NCBI GenBank assembly: GCA_032433595.1
Contig: JASWJB010000065.1
Span: 99,975 to 163,974 of the forward strand
Direction: 5' to 3'
Length of the DNA stretch: 64,000 nt
From: Conoideocrella luteorostrata
Lineage: Eukaryota > Ascomycota > Sordariomycetes > Hypocreales > Clavicipitaceae
Both the position numbers and the translations under genes were made by a program. Position 1 is the stretch's first letter, and every line of letters starts with the position of its first letter. Below are positions 23,848-36,594 of the stretch, piece by piece. The notes beneath the pieces were generated by a model that was not told the DNA's origin, searched no databases, and saw nothing but the letters and a program-made list of their open reading frames with translations.

Positions 23848-24662
23848 AAGGGGTGAAGGCATACGATTAAGAGGGAATAGGACATATGTTGTTCATTTTC
23901 ATACGCTCTGTGATCTAGCGAGGCATGGGAACAGGATGTCAAAGAAAAACATGTATCATATTTGGTGTAGATGGGATGTGCATTAGATTGGCGTCGGGAT
24001 TCGTTTTAATATGTAATAACAGAGAGGTTGAAACCAACCACTGCTTCCATATCAGCGGCGTTCAATAGCTTACACAAAGCAGCTTGTCTATGTGCCTAGC
24101 AAAGATGGTGCCAGGGTCACGGGGGCTTCGAGAAGAGTAGAGCAATTCGTCATGATGTTAAATTTAATGATACAAGTCTTCAGAGTATGTGCCTGGAGAA
24201 TGCTAAGCAGGATTGCATCCCGCCACCGTAATAGAGATTTTGACGTTGTGACTGTACAGCAATATCATAAACCAATGCGCCGAAAGTCTCAAGCCCAGGA
24301 CAAAGGAAACGCCGCTTGTCATATGTAAAGAGAGTACACAATAATTCGCTAGATGAAATGAAGACCCATGCATGATAGTGCACAAAAAAACAAGACCCTT
24401 ATTCGTTTGCCCACGCTTAATATGAATTTCGCGGCCATTCCACTCGTTAGACTTTGTGTGCCGCGTAATATGTCGAGCATCCCTTCAGCCACAAGCAAAA
24501 GACTTGATATGATGATAGAGTATGATGCCAACTAAGAATACCGGTAGTGAAGTACCGCCTTTGAGCTGGTTTGCTGTCTTACCTCACCATTGTCGCTAAT
24601 TTTCTTTGCGGCCAATTCAGGACCTCCAATCCTGCTCGGTCTATCACTTTGGATTTCCCCTC
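23848..24662. other. Convergent intergenic region
   Basis: No gene recognised; AT-rich toward 24000 and 24350. Confidence 0.5.
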
Positions 24663-25745
24663 CTATGAGATCACAATGTGATTGAAGTGGCCAGGAACTT
24701 TGAGCCTACATTTTTCACAGTCCGATCGGTATCCTATACTGAAGCTCTTTTTCATGCCCGGCTGCCAAGTCCAGGAATTGACCGTGTGTTTGCTGCGTTG
24801 ATGACCTTTGCGTCCTGGCGAAGGGGACGAAGGATCAACATCAGACTCTGCATGCTGGCCTGGAACAAGATGAGCGTCGGCATCCATCATGGCATTGGGG
24901 TGTTCCATCTGTTCCATGGCATTTGTTGGTGACTCTTGTTTCGATGAAGGGCATTGGAATGAAGTCGGAGGCTGGGAATGGGAAGCATCCTTCTCGCTAT
25001 CCATTATGATGTCGCTTGAAATGCAGGTTTGGCCATTGAAACCCGAATCGCCAACTTCGGATATGGGTGACGGCAGCCGTCGATTGTTTTGTAGCCTATG
25101 CCACTCCGCCTCGCTGGCCATTGCTCTCGGTACGCATTCCTCTTGGGACAAGCCTGTGACTTGATGGCCGAGATTAACGATTCCATTTGGCGCCATTGTC
25201 ACCTGTCCAGCTGCCCATCCCCCGTGCTGTCCTCTAACCTGGGCGGCGAAACTCGGCTGGATCGGCGTGGGCATACGTCCAGCAGAATAGTCGTGCTGAA
25301 GTGCTGGTTGCTGTGTAGATTCATCATGACTCGAAGGCTCACAATGGACAGTGTCCATCATATCAACTTCGGCATCGTGTTGAGGCTTAGTCTCACTCGC
25401 GAAAGACAAGGCCGCCCATGAATCGACGTCATGGCGAGGCCCTGCTTCAGCTGGATTTGCATTAAGTGGTACTATAGTCTGATGAAGCGATTGCTCAGAA
25501 ACCCGGGGAGAGGTTCGGAAGGGAAGGGATTGAAGACGTTTCTGCGTACAGATTAGCATCGCTAACCCGGTTACTTGGGTAGGGACTCGAGTAGCACCTA
25601 CGGTTCTGTGCTCTCCAAATCCAGTGGCTGCATTCGCCGCCTCCTCATCATCTCGAAACCGTTTTCGTCCCGAGTCCACGGTATTGACGTATTGTTGTGT
25701 AGCAAACATATTCGCGGTCTGTGACTCGGGCCGTGAAGAAGCCAC
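24663..25745 (-). CDS. Unassigned protein with C-terminal CxxC motif
   Basis: I do not recognise the family. The reading frame from 25745 to 24663 is open throughout, but 25601-25542 looks like a 60-nt in-frame intron: it starts GTAGGT, has TGCTAATC near its 3' end and ends GCAG. Removing it gives 340 residues and joins GFGEHRT to KRLQSLPFR. Most of the protein is low-complexity and polar (Ser, Pro, Gln, His). A basic patch (GRKRFRDDEE) near the N-terminus may be a nuclear signal. The C-terminus KKSFSIGYRSDCEKCRLKVP ends 10 residues later and is the only part that looks conserved, with one CxxC pair. Function unknown. Confidence 0.6.
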   Translation of the reverse strand: MASSRPESQTANMFATQQYVNTVDSGRKRFRDDEEAANAATGFGEHRTVGATRVPTQVTGLAMLICTQKRLQSLPFRTSPRVSEQSLHQTIVPLNANPAEAGPRHDVDSWAALSFASETKPQHDAEVDMMDTVHCEPSSHDESTQQPALQHDYSAGRMPTPIQPSFAAQVRGQHGGWAAGQVTMAPNGIVNLGHQVTGLSQEECVPRAMASEAEWHRLQNNRRLPSPISEVGDSGFNGQTCISSDIIMDSEKDASHSQPPTSFQCPSSKQESPTNAMEQMEHPNAMMDADAHLVPGQHAESDVDPSSPSPGRKGHQRSKHTVNSWTWQPGMKKSFSIGYRSDCEKCRLKVPGHFNHIVIS

Positions 25746-26179
25746 GACGTATTAATAAATGTGTATCTGTTCGGGAGTGCGGTACGGTGACGCACGCTGA
25801 TGGCAGCAATACGTCTTAAACGATGGTTGAAGGAGTTAAGTTATGGATGGCCACGACAGGCACCAGACGTGAGGATAGTAATCAAAGTGTTCCGGCCGTA
25901 GTTGGTATTCAGGAGCTAAGCTGTTGTTGTTGTTACTTTTCTGGTTCCAGAGAGGAGCGATCAGTGCTAGCTGAGAGACACCTTTGCGGAGTGGCCCGCA
26001 ACGAGCGAGTCGGTAGTCGGCCTGCTTCAGGGAGGATGAGGGGCGGCGAGCGCTGGTCCACCACCGTCCCTGGATGGCCAACTGGTGACAAAAGCATGCA
26101 ACTCGAGCGGGCCACGTCCGAGCAGCGGGGGGGAGTGAAGAGGGTGGCCGCAGGCGTGGGCCGCCAGTACATGCTCTAC

Positions 26180-27115
26180 TACGGAGTACAGAGCAGTACG
26201 GAGTCCTGTAACTCACTACACAACTAACTGAACTAACCAGTACGGAGTACGCCGTGCGGAGTTCGAAAGCTAGTGATTGTGCCCGCCACATTATCATAGG
26301 CGGTGCTGGACAGCCTAATACACAGGACAGCTCAATGGACTGCAGGGTGACAAAATATATTGCACAGTGAACTGAGAAAATATAACAAACAATATTTAAT
26401 TTAATATTTCAGCATTTACAGTGTTGATTTTTTCCCTTTTAATCTCTTGTAGGTGATTCAGCTGTCTGGGTTACCTGTCCGTTAGGCTGTGTCCAGCCAT
26501 TTGGTGGTAGGGCAGGCACGATTTCCTCATCAATGAGGAGCAGATTCCGAAAAGACAAGAAAGCAGATGGCAGAAGCTCAATTGGCTCGATGCTTACAAA
26601 ACAGTCCTAGGGAACGGTCCAGCAGCCTGCGTTGTTCAAACATGGTTGAACAAACCTGACCGCGTTGTCGGAAAGTTAGCCGTTATCCAGGCAAAAGAAG
26701 GGTTCTCATCAATGTGAGTACGGAGTACGGGTACCTAAAGTACAAGCCATCATCCCTGGCCGTCCTCGTCCTGATCCTTCTTCCCACCTTGTCGTAGGTT
26801 GACTAAAGCAACTATACGGAGCACTATCTCCTTGAGCAAATACCTGGCCAAATCCTCACCGTCGTCAGTTGGCCAAATGCACATGCTTACTGGCGGCTGG
26901 CGGATTGATCGGCTTTTCGCGAGTACGTAGGATGATTTCGCGTCCACCGTTTCAGACCTGCCTCATAAAGCCAGTCTTCCAGCCCACAAACGTGTCACCT
27001 GAGGTTTCTTCATCCCACTGTCAGCCAAGACCTTCAAGACAAGGGGTCGGCTAAACCGGACCTCTTCTTGTCAAAGTCATACATACACTCCGTAGTAGTT
27101 ACTCAGTACTCCGTA
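26180..27115. repeat. Local cluster of the dispersed 9-bp word TACGGAGTA
   Basis: Four exact copies in under 1 kb (26180-26188, 26241-26249, 26719-26727 on plus; 27107-27115 as TACTCCGTA) with several one-mismatch copies between. Confidence 0.7.
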
Positions 27116-28124
27116 CAGGCTGCGTCTGGTCTAAATGCTGACGGCTGGATGTTGGCCCTGTATCACAACATTCTGTGCCAGATATGATTTTGTCGAAAGC
27201 ACAGACTAAGCCCTATTATGCATTGTCACGTTTTCTGCGGAGTGCTCCGTACTTATCATGAGAATTTCTTACGGATCTTCCATCATGATCTGAGTTACAA
27301 ATATGCCTAGGAAGCGTGTATGAGGGACGTTGAGTGATGTCCAGTTTGTGGGTGCACACAGGGGACGCCGCTGCCGTTGACGAAGATGATGTAAATAAAT
27401 CATCTGGATGAATTTCCACTTGTCGTTGCAGAAAGGTTTGGTAGACCGTAGCCGGCCAATTTCGCTTTTTTTTTCTTTTTCTGTGCCGTGCTTGACATCG
27501 ATGTGCATCTACTAGACACACGCACGACACGCACGTAACGGTTACTTTGCTTGCTTGAGCATAGTTACGACGGAGTAACTGCTCTGTATACGCAAGTACT
27601 CCGTGCAGTCTTGATATGCAAGTGGATGTCTCAGCCGTGTAAGCCTGCTGCGGGCGACCAGACTGAGACACCGACATGTTCCATGGCGGTCAGCCAGCCA
27701 CGGGGATGTCACTGGATCCTTCAAACGTCAACAGGTGGTGTATCACTCGGTCGTTGTGCGAGTCTGATGCTTCGTTGCATTCCCCGTGTACGACAAAGCC
27801 GCAAATATCTCCAGGGGATTCCATTGATGTCGATAATGGTTGATGCCACTGCGTGCGCACAAGGTAACACTGGGAGAACAAGGACAGCCAGCCCAACGAG
27901 AGAGACTAGCAATGGTCTGGGTCAAATATGTGACCCGCCCAAGCAGCCCAAGTGACGTCGGGCCGTACAAGCAGGCATCGAGAGGTGCCGGCTGGACTGT
28001 GGCGGCCGCTAATGGAAGCGCCCACATACTGTGACAATGGTGGGGTCCCTCCGAGGCTGCTCCGGTCATCATTTTTTTTCTGCTTGTCTTGCAGCTTCTT
28101 GTTGGACGCCGCGGATCTGACTTC

Positions 28125-28150
28125 TGACTCATTAATCTCTTTCTTGACTC
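28125..28150 (+). promoter_or_regulatory. Gcn4/CPC1-type binding sites upstream of DAHP synthase
   Basis: A perfect TGACTCA at 28125-28131 and a second TGACTC at 28145-28150, about 235 bp before the ATG. TGACTCA is the consensus of Gcn4/CPC1/CpcA, which activates amino-acid biosynthetic genes on starvation; aromatic DAHP synthase genes are known targets in fungi. Function here is inferred. Confidence 0.6.
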
Positions 28151-28364
28151 TTTAATATTAGCAGCCAAGGAGCAATTGAAAACTGTCCTGATCGGTTCGA
28201 ACATTATACTGTCTCCGGTGATTTTGGTATTATTCACGCCAGCTCCATCCATTAGCTGTCGAATCTCTGTCGGCACTTGTACTTAAAGCGTCGACGTCGG
28301 CTTCAGGTTGCGACTGCTTGATTTGCCAACGTCTCCCAAGCACAGAAATACCACCAGCTCCAAA

Positions 28365-29860
<1,496 letters not shown>

Positions 29861-30252
29861 GCTGCCTCAACTGCTGCGAAAAGCATGGGAATCTGATGAC
29901 TTGATGAGCGAGATTATATGGTAAGCTTTGTGGAAATGGTTTTTACCCGTGGCAAGACTATGTTCGGGTGACCACCCACAGCTTTCCAAAAATGGGAAAG
30001 GAAAACCAGAGTTGGTTGGGTTTGGAATTGGGATAGAAAGGACACAAGCAAAAAGTCTCATTTCGAATATTGGTTTAAATCTTACATGAAATCACGTTCA
30101 TGGTTCAAAAAGTTATTGTTAGACAAGCATGATGTTGACAGATGTCATCAATTCTGTATGTGACCCGTATCGCATGTGCACTTAGCCAGAACTCCATAAA
30201 CGCCATTGACCTATTACACATCCCATGTCGCGTAGACCTTCCCAGGCAACTA
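29861..30252. other. Convergent intergenic region
   Basis: 3' flanks only. Confidence 0.5.
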
Positions 30253-30839
30253 CTACCGCTCATTCCCTACAGGCGCATAATCCATATTCTGCATCAACAT
30301 GGCTCTCTTGTCGCGATGTTCAACGACACGCTTGAAAGCAGCCCATCCCAAGAGACCAGTAGTCCCGAGTATGAAGCCCCAGACAATGATTTTGTCTTTG
30401 TTGCTATCCCGCTGAAAACACATGGTAACGACATCATCCTCTTTCGCTTCCTTACAGAAATCGATTCCTTGGCTAAGGCAAAACGACTTGGTGCATTCGG
30501 AGCAAGATGTTGACAGTGATCGCGCAGAAGGATTATTGGCGGAGCTATCGTGTGTTGATTCCCTTCGCGGCACGGTCGAAGCATCTGCGTCGAACAAGGA
30601 ACTGGAGGAAATCGATCGGAGTGAATGTGATGACGAGTCCGATTCTTGGCTCTTGGGACCAAGGGGAATGATGGTACTGTTCTTGAAGCATGTGCATTTG
30701 CAGAATACTGGAGCAGCTGGGTACAGGGTTAGGGAGGTGGTTGCAATTTGGGGCGGGTTGAGCACGTACAGCCAGCAGATACTAATGCGAATAGTGTCGC
30801 TACTACGAGCGCAAGCAGATGTATCCGCGCCATTGTCAT
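30253..30839 (-). CDS. Conserved fungal membrane protein with Cys-rich luminal domain
   Basis: Exons 30839-30770 and 30707-30253 (intron 62 nt with CTAAC branch), 174 residues. The spliced start MTMARIHLLALVVATLFALV is a signal peptide. It is followed by FCKCTCFKNSTIIPLGP, an Asn-glycosylation site (NST), a Ser-rich stretch, and a second cysteine group CSECTKSFCL, DFCK and TMCFQRDS. One membrane span follows (IIVWGFILGTTGLLGWAAF) and a short basic tail. I recognise this as a conserved Pezizomycotina family of unknown role: type I, cysteine-rich outside, short cytosolic tail. The unspliced frame would start at 30765 and lose the signal peptide. Confidence 0.75.
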
Positions 30840-31144
30840 GCAGCGCTACGCGAATAATTTCAAAATATTGGAGGTTGAAGGTAGGTCAACAATGTTAATG
30901 GTCGTCCACCAACTGAGCTGTCTGACGTCCTTCAGCTCTGGCGCAGGAATATACTAGTTGTGGGTCACTAGACGGTGCTTGATGGGCCCCTGCGTAGCCT
31001 CGCAATGCCTGGTTGGTCCCCTGTGTCCGACGCCAAAAAAAGTTACCCCGTCACTTCAATGTCCAAAGATCCCGTCTTCCCTCGTTACCAATATCTCGAC
31101 CATTCAGACGGGTCTGGGTGCACCGACAGCCACAAACTCCAATC
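30840..31144. promoter_or_regulatory. Divergent promoter, membrane protein / mL50
   Basis: About 305 bp between the two starts; no specific site recognised. Confidence 0.35.
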
Positions 31145-32344
31145 ATGTCGAGAATACCACGTGTGCGGAGATTGGCATCTCTGCAATTGCCCTTCTCAAC
31201 CCCCTCTTCACCAGCACGAGCGCCGTTCGCAGCAAACCGAGCCATCTCGACCACTTGCGCAACCCGAGGCAAGAACACAGAATGGGTTCGCGGAAAGCTT
31301 TGGAAAGGGGAGGCCCCAGGTCCCGAGGACCCTTATACGCAGCGTCTAGAACCGGAGGACTCTTCAAATCTGCCTGAGGAGGCATTCCATCTACCTCGAA
31401 CTGACAAGACTCCCGCGGCGATTCGCAATTCTCAATTGGTTTTGCCGCCCAAGCGAACGGAAGCTGCATCCGAGAAGAGTCTGAAATCAACCGACCCCAA
31501 CTTCATTCCTGCAACTGATGCGGAGGGTCTTGAAGAGATTAGCGCCCTGAATACTTGGTGGGATCAAGAAGGTCATTGGGGCGAGGAGTGTGAATTTAAA
31601 GGATTCGGCAGCTCTGAAAAGATAGCAGACAAGAACGTCGTGGAGGTTTATCTGCGACAGGCTGTTGTGGAAGCACTCGCCCTTCAGGAGACCGGTATCT
31701 TCTCAGAGTGGGCAACTAAGAAGTGGCGAGAGGGATCACGAAGCGAGCTAGATCTAGTTTTGGCGCTCGATGTTCAAGTCCAAGACGGTCAGGCTTCGCT
31801 GAAGGGAGACTACTCTTCCATTTCGCAGAGTCTCGTGACTAAGGCAGAGGAAGTCGGCACTGTTGAGAAGATTACTCCCGAGGAGGCTCGAGAAATGGTC
31901 AAGACGTGGGATGCATCATGGAAGGGACTTGTTCTAGATGACAAGCTCAAGTTTGCGGTACGTATTACCACCAGCCTCCCCAAGTTGAGAGCCTTCTACT
32001 TACTAACTCCTATGAAGCTCCGAAAACGTCTTTATCAACTCACAGGCACTTTCATCCCTGACGCCAAATTCGGCGCCGCCACTACCATCAAACACCTCCT
32101 TGCTTTGGCAGTCAAGCAGCCCAAGCCGCAGAAGCTCGCTGAACTACTAGAGCGAAAACACGACCTCCAGCAACTCGCCAATGTGAAGGTCCACAGCCGA
32201 AAGATTGGTCCCGTGGAGAAGGAAACAGCACTTGGGCGATGGAAACTGATTGAGGAGGAGTTGACGAAGCGTGGTTTACCGGTGACTGGCACGGCGGGCT
32301 TGTCTAAGAACAAGGAGAGGGATTGGATTACTGGGAAGATCTGA
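31145..32344 (+). CDS. Mitochondrial ribosomal protein mL50
   Basis: Exons 31145-31957 and 32018-32344; 379 residues. The intron (31958-32017) is exactly 60 nt, open in frame, with GTACGT donor and TACTAAC branch site, so read-through translation is possible but wrong. The start MSRIPRVRRLASLQLPFSTP is a mitochondrial presequence; in-frame codons upstream to 31013 lack a good context. The C-terminal half (LYQLTGTFIPDAKFGAATTI, KHLLALAVKQPKPQKLAELL, NVKVHSRKIGPVEKETALGR, RWKLIEEELTKRGLPV) matches the mL50 domain. It belongs to the large mitoribosomal subunit. Confidence 0.82.
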   Translation: MSRIPRVRRLASLQLPFSTPSSPARAPFAANRAISTTCATRGKNTEWVRGKLWKGEAPGPEDPYTQRLEPEDSSNLPEEAFHLPRTDKTPAAIRNSQLVLPPKRTEAASEKSLKSTDPNFIPATDAEGLEEISALNTWWDQEGHWGEECEFKGFGSSEKIADKNVVEVYLRQAVVEALALQETGIFSEWATKKWREGSRSELDLVLALDVQVQDGQASLKGDYSSISQSLVTKAEEVGTVEKITPEEAREMVKTWDASWKGLVLDDKLKFAVRITTSLPKLRAFYLLTPMKLRKRLYQLTGTFIPDAKFGAATTIKHLLALAVKQPKPQKLAELLERKHDLQQLANVKVHSRKIGPVEKETALGRWKLIEEELTKRGLPVTGTAGLSKNKERDWITGKI

Positions 32345-34200
32345 GCTACGATGTGCCGGACCGATAGGTGTGTACTAGTAGTGTAGGGCACTGTGTATGA
32401 GTATTGTGACAAAAGAAACGTAACTACTGATACCATATGGCATTTTCCGAACCTAGGAAAGATTGTTTACGTAGACTGCGGACATGTAATTAATCTCCCA
32501 ACAGCAGGTGAAAATATCACGCACCGCGTTCAGCGAGACAAAATACGAACACGAGGCGTTCAATCAAGCTAAACAGTGCCTGCAAGAGCTTCACACGTTT
32601 AGAGTCAAACAAGCGATGAGAATATAACAGGAGTGCAGCAGGTTATGCATAACATGGTCCCATTTATGGGACTAGCAGAAGAATAGCTACCCAAAGCGTA
32701 ACAAACCTGTACCATGGCATGAATAATACTAGCTGGCAGGGTATCGATGCATTAGGCAGTTATATGCATTAGGGTGCATGAACCAGGCGTTAGCAGGAAA
32801 AGTACAAGACGATAACTCTTTTGTCATCGTAGGATCCTCTTTCTCCCGAAAATCAGCATCACACGGCACCACGACCTGAGCGAATTTTGCGCGTCTGGTT
32901 GCCTACCCTGCCTCACTCGGAGCCATCAAGAAGACCCGCAAGGTGGATTACATGGTCTCGATGAGCGGTCAAGCCGATGATCAGTGAACAATACGGAGCA
33001 GAATCCCACGAGCTGACGACTTGGTGAGCCCTGAAATCAACGGCACAGGTGAATTTGTGAAACATATGCAGGAACGGAAGCTACTGAGGGTTTGAGGTAC
33101 TGCTGGATGTGAATGGCGCCATTTCGTCCACATTGTCCAATTGACCATTTCAATTCGAACGCCCACCACAGATGCAATTAAAGCTTGTTATTAATAAAAT
33201 CTATTACCTAAATAGCTAACTAAGCTATATAATAGTTATGCTTTTTTTTTTTTTTTTTTTTAATTTTATCGTGTTTTCAGTCGCTGAGGCATTACCTCTT
33301 GCGGAGTTAATGCCACCTCGATGGGTTCAGTTAAACTGTCCCCCGCTTGACACTTACTCCGTACGGTTACGGTCGATGAAGGAACTGCAAAAGATGAGTA
33401 TATTGAGCGATTTTCCTGTCTGCCTCGGAAGATGGCCCAACGACGGGATAGGAAATGCAGAGTAGTGAGCGTGCTTTCACGTTCCTTCCACACCAATTAC
33501 ACATGTCGAATATCGAGAGAAACCCACCGGCAAATGCGGAGGCCACCAAGAAATCAATACCTTCACCAATGGCCGCCGCCGTGACGACATGATCGCATAT
33601 GCACGTTTATTGTGTAGTTGCCGTACTGAGCCAACCAGCAAATCAGTCCATCCCATGAGGCCGTCCAGTGTCCACCCCAACTCCCACTCAGAAGGCCACC
33701 CGATGTCTGGCAGCTTGGTAGCATCAATTGATCATCCCCGATTGAATGGAGAGTTGCTGGTCAAGCCATGTCAGTCCCGCTCTGGTGCGTCTCTGCCTGC
33801 ACAGGCCGCCTGGCCGATTGTCAGCTTGACCAGCTGATCCAGACCGTCGACGCCGTAGAAGATGCGATGGCCAACTGCAGTGGGTGTATGTTGTGGCAAT
33901 CCCCTCTCCCAGCTTATCTTTTCTCCACTGTTGCGGAGTGTGTGCCGCACAAAGCGTCTTGCGTGGACTCACATTACACCACTGACACTCTAGAGCATGT
34001 ATCTCGACAGCGCCACCGCACAATCCGCGCAAGTCTGGTGTATATAAGCAGTAGTGCCCGTCCACCTGCAAAGTTCTTTTGTTCTTCTTCTTTCCTCTCC
34101 AAGTAGAGATCCCATCTCGAAACCAGCAATCTTTCTTAACTTTAGTTTCCATCAACAATCTTTTAAGGTTCTCAACCGCCCCAACTTAACTATCATCACA
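32345..34200. other. 1.9-kb intergenic region
   Basis: No gene recognised. A run of 20 T lies at 33242-33261 and a TACTCCGTA word at 33355-33363. The right end is the metallothionein promoter. Confidence 0.5.
34041..34048 (+). promoter_or_regulatory. TATA box of the metallothionein gene
   Basis: TATATAAG about 155 bp upstream of the ATG, followed by a pyrimidine-rich leader (TTCTTCTTTCCTCTCC region). Fits an inducible gene. Confidence 0.55.
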
Positions 34201-34359
34201 ATGGCTGGTAACTGTGGCTGCTCTGGCTCTGCCTCCGCCTGCAACTGCGGCTCAAGCTGTACGTCACCATCACCCAACCATATACCAACAGTAATTCTTG
34301 CCGAATGCTGACACTCATGCAATACAGGCAGCTGCACTTCTTGCGGTCGATCATTGTAA
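34201..34359 (+). CDS. Copper metallothionein, Neurospora type (29 aa)
   Basis: Two exons, 34201-34258 and 34328-34359, with a 69-nt intron; 29 residues. Seven cysteines lie at positions 5, 7, 14, 16, 20, 22 and 25, that is CxC-x6-CxC-x3-CxC-x2-C, nearly the spacing of the Neurospora crassa copper metallothionein (CxC-x5-CxC-x3-CxC-x2-C). All other residues are small or polar (Gly, Ser, Ala, Asn, Thr), with one Arg and a terminal Leu. Such peptides bind Cu(I) in the cytosol and buffer or detoxify the metal. The intron interrupts the fifth cysteine codon. Easily missed because of its size. Confidence 0.92.
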
Positions 34360-36594
34360 ATGATGATTAGACACCCCTTCATACCACAAAACCACTACAT
34401 CGACCCAAGGGGGCTTTAACTAGCACTACCCTAGGGTATGTAACAAGGGAGCACAACACCCAACATCCCTTGCCAAAAAAAAACTGGAAACATTACATAC
34501 TTGCAAAAAAAAAAAAATTATAGCTATGATTGGCGCGTATTGGCTTGGTGTGAGGATATTCTTATTAGTACATTAGAGTACAGTTGTTGGATACAACGAC
34601 TTCTATTAACTAATTACGCTGGATTGGAGCTTTTGTTTGGTTAGGATAACGAAGCAGTCATGACATGCCCCGGGGATATTTAACTATTAGTCAATCACTC
34701 TCAATATATTTTCATTTGTAGTACGTGGTTGGTTCTATGATACGTGGCCCGGCTGGTTCCGTGGTTTTACAGACCAAGTCTGGATTGTACGGATTACGTT
34801 GTTGGCTCTTCGCCGGTGGCCTGATGCTGGGATAGCACAACGTGGTTGCATACAGTAAAGCGGAGTCCCCGTCGCTGGAATTCCGTTTGGCCACCTTATG
34901 GCGAGTTTTACAACGGACGCTCCAAAACTTCTGATCTTCCGACTCTCGTATATGTTGTAGCACCTAAATGGTAAAACGCGCATGCACCGTTTTATTGCCA
35001 CGCTCGCTCCAACAGCTAGAAGCGCCGGGAGCAATACATATTGCCCTCCCATTCTCTGCCGAACTCCGGAGTCTGGTCTTGCTGTCCGCAATAGGCGCAC
35101 TTAGGCTGGCTCCAGTGAACATTAGTCCTTTTCTGGCAAGTGTTGCGGAAAGCTCATCATCCCAGCCGGCTACGCCTGCTTTATGAGCCTTGTGTTTGAG
35201 AAACCACTTTACTTAAGTACTCCAGGATATATAGCATTGATTTCCTACGGGCTATGACGGTAATCTATGGAACTACGCATGCACTGCATAGCTGCGTTAC
35301 TACAGCATGCAGCGAGCTAGATGAGAGAAGCAAAGTCCCAGCCGCAGCCCTCTCCAGGCCTACAATGCCCATTACTCCGAATGCCCGTTCGCCCATGCCG
35401 CAACCAATCATGTCTCCTCACGTGGATGCGAATGCTCGGCCTCGGCTCCACGCACGAACATCTGTTTGCCCCAGATTTTAACATGGTGTCAGATCTTCGA
35501 GCAGGAATGGGAATTATTGCACTCCGTAATGTAAAATTCAAGCCGCAACAAGTTATCCTTGGTAGTTAGCTAGTGCCTTACCCGATGTAGCGGCAGCCTA
35601 AGTTACTTTCTAGTGCCCTGGATGCCCCAAGCTCCTCGCCATCTAACACCTCTCGTGGTAAATGGCACAGCTTGAATCAATTTCTTCCCATCCAGACTTT
35701 CTTCCTTTCCTGCCTACTACTTTGTTCCAGCGAGACCACCACCCTCGTTCGTCAGCTCTGTAGCATCCTAGACCGTCCAGTGCTGGGTCAAGCAAGAGCG
35801 TGTGCAGGTTGCTTCGCGGCGCATCTCTGTCCGTCATCCATCCTTTGAAGCCAATGACGGTTCTTCGGTTGGAAACTTGCACCAACTGCGTGGCAGTCAT
35901 CAGCACGGCTCTTAATGGCTGCGATTGTGAGTATTGTTCTCTCTCTCTCTCTCTCTCTCTCTCTATTTTAGTTTTATTTTTTGGTTTTTATTTTTTATTG
36001 ATCGGTATGGGCCGAGAGCGTCTTGGTGATTTACACCACGTCGCTTGTCTTTGTTCTCGACCGAGAGAAACATCAAACATTTTCTTCGTTCCCGTTTTGC
36101 GGTTCTTTATTCTGCATCCAGCGTCCTGCTCTCTTACCCCTGGAACATTCTTGCTTGTGCGTGCACCGATGCTTTGGCGGCTAGAGATGCCTGGTGCTGT
36201 CTTGGTCGTGTGGCCACTCGCGGGGCTTTGAAATTATTGGCATGTGATGTCACTCGCCTCGCGACTGGCCTCACCACTACTTCGCACCCATCTCGACCGC
36301 GACCTGCCTGATTGCGCGCTACGCAAGCTATTAACTACTGACGCCTGGCTCATTCCTGGCGCTTCATTTTGCACCGACCCTACCCGGTAGAATTTGGGAC
36401 ACCTTTTTTTTTTTTTTTTGGTTTCTCTCCGGATCACAGTCCTTTGTCCTTTGGTGCCCTGGACGTTGTCGTGTGGATCGTTGGCATCGTCCCCAAGTGG
36501 GCTCTTGCTTCTTTTCATACCAAGCTGCAGCTACTGACCGCAAATTGTTGCGAATGAGCAGGAATCTCCGTGGCTATCGCATTTAGACCAGCCC
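34360..36594. other. 2.2-kb intergenic region
   Basis: No gene recognised. Contains an A-run near 34505-34517, (CT)13 at 35939-35964 and a run of 16 T at 36404-36419. The last part is the leader of the peroxin gene. Confidence 0.5.
35939..35964 (+). repeat. (CT)13 microsatellite
   Basis: Thirteen uninterrupted CT units in intergenic DNA. Confidence 0.95.

Larger units (their letters stand above)
25746..28364. other. 2.6-kb intergenic region rich in the dispersed GTAC-GGA-GTAC word
   Basis: No coding frame I can support. Exact TACGGAGTA/TACTCCGTA copies lie at 26180, 26241, 26719 and 27107, plus near copies around 26195, 26816, 27087, 27245 and 27598. An AT-rich stretch lies at 26345-26450. 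The right end is the aro-gene promoter. Confidence 0.5.
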
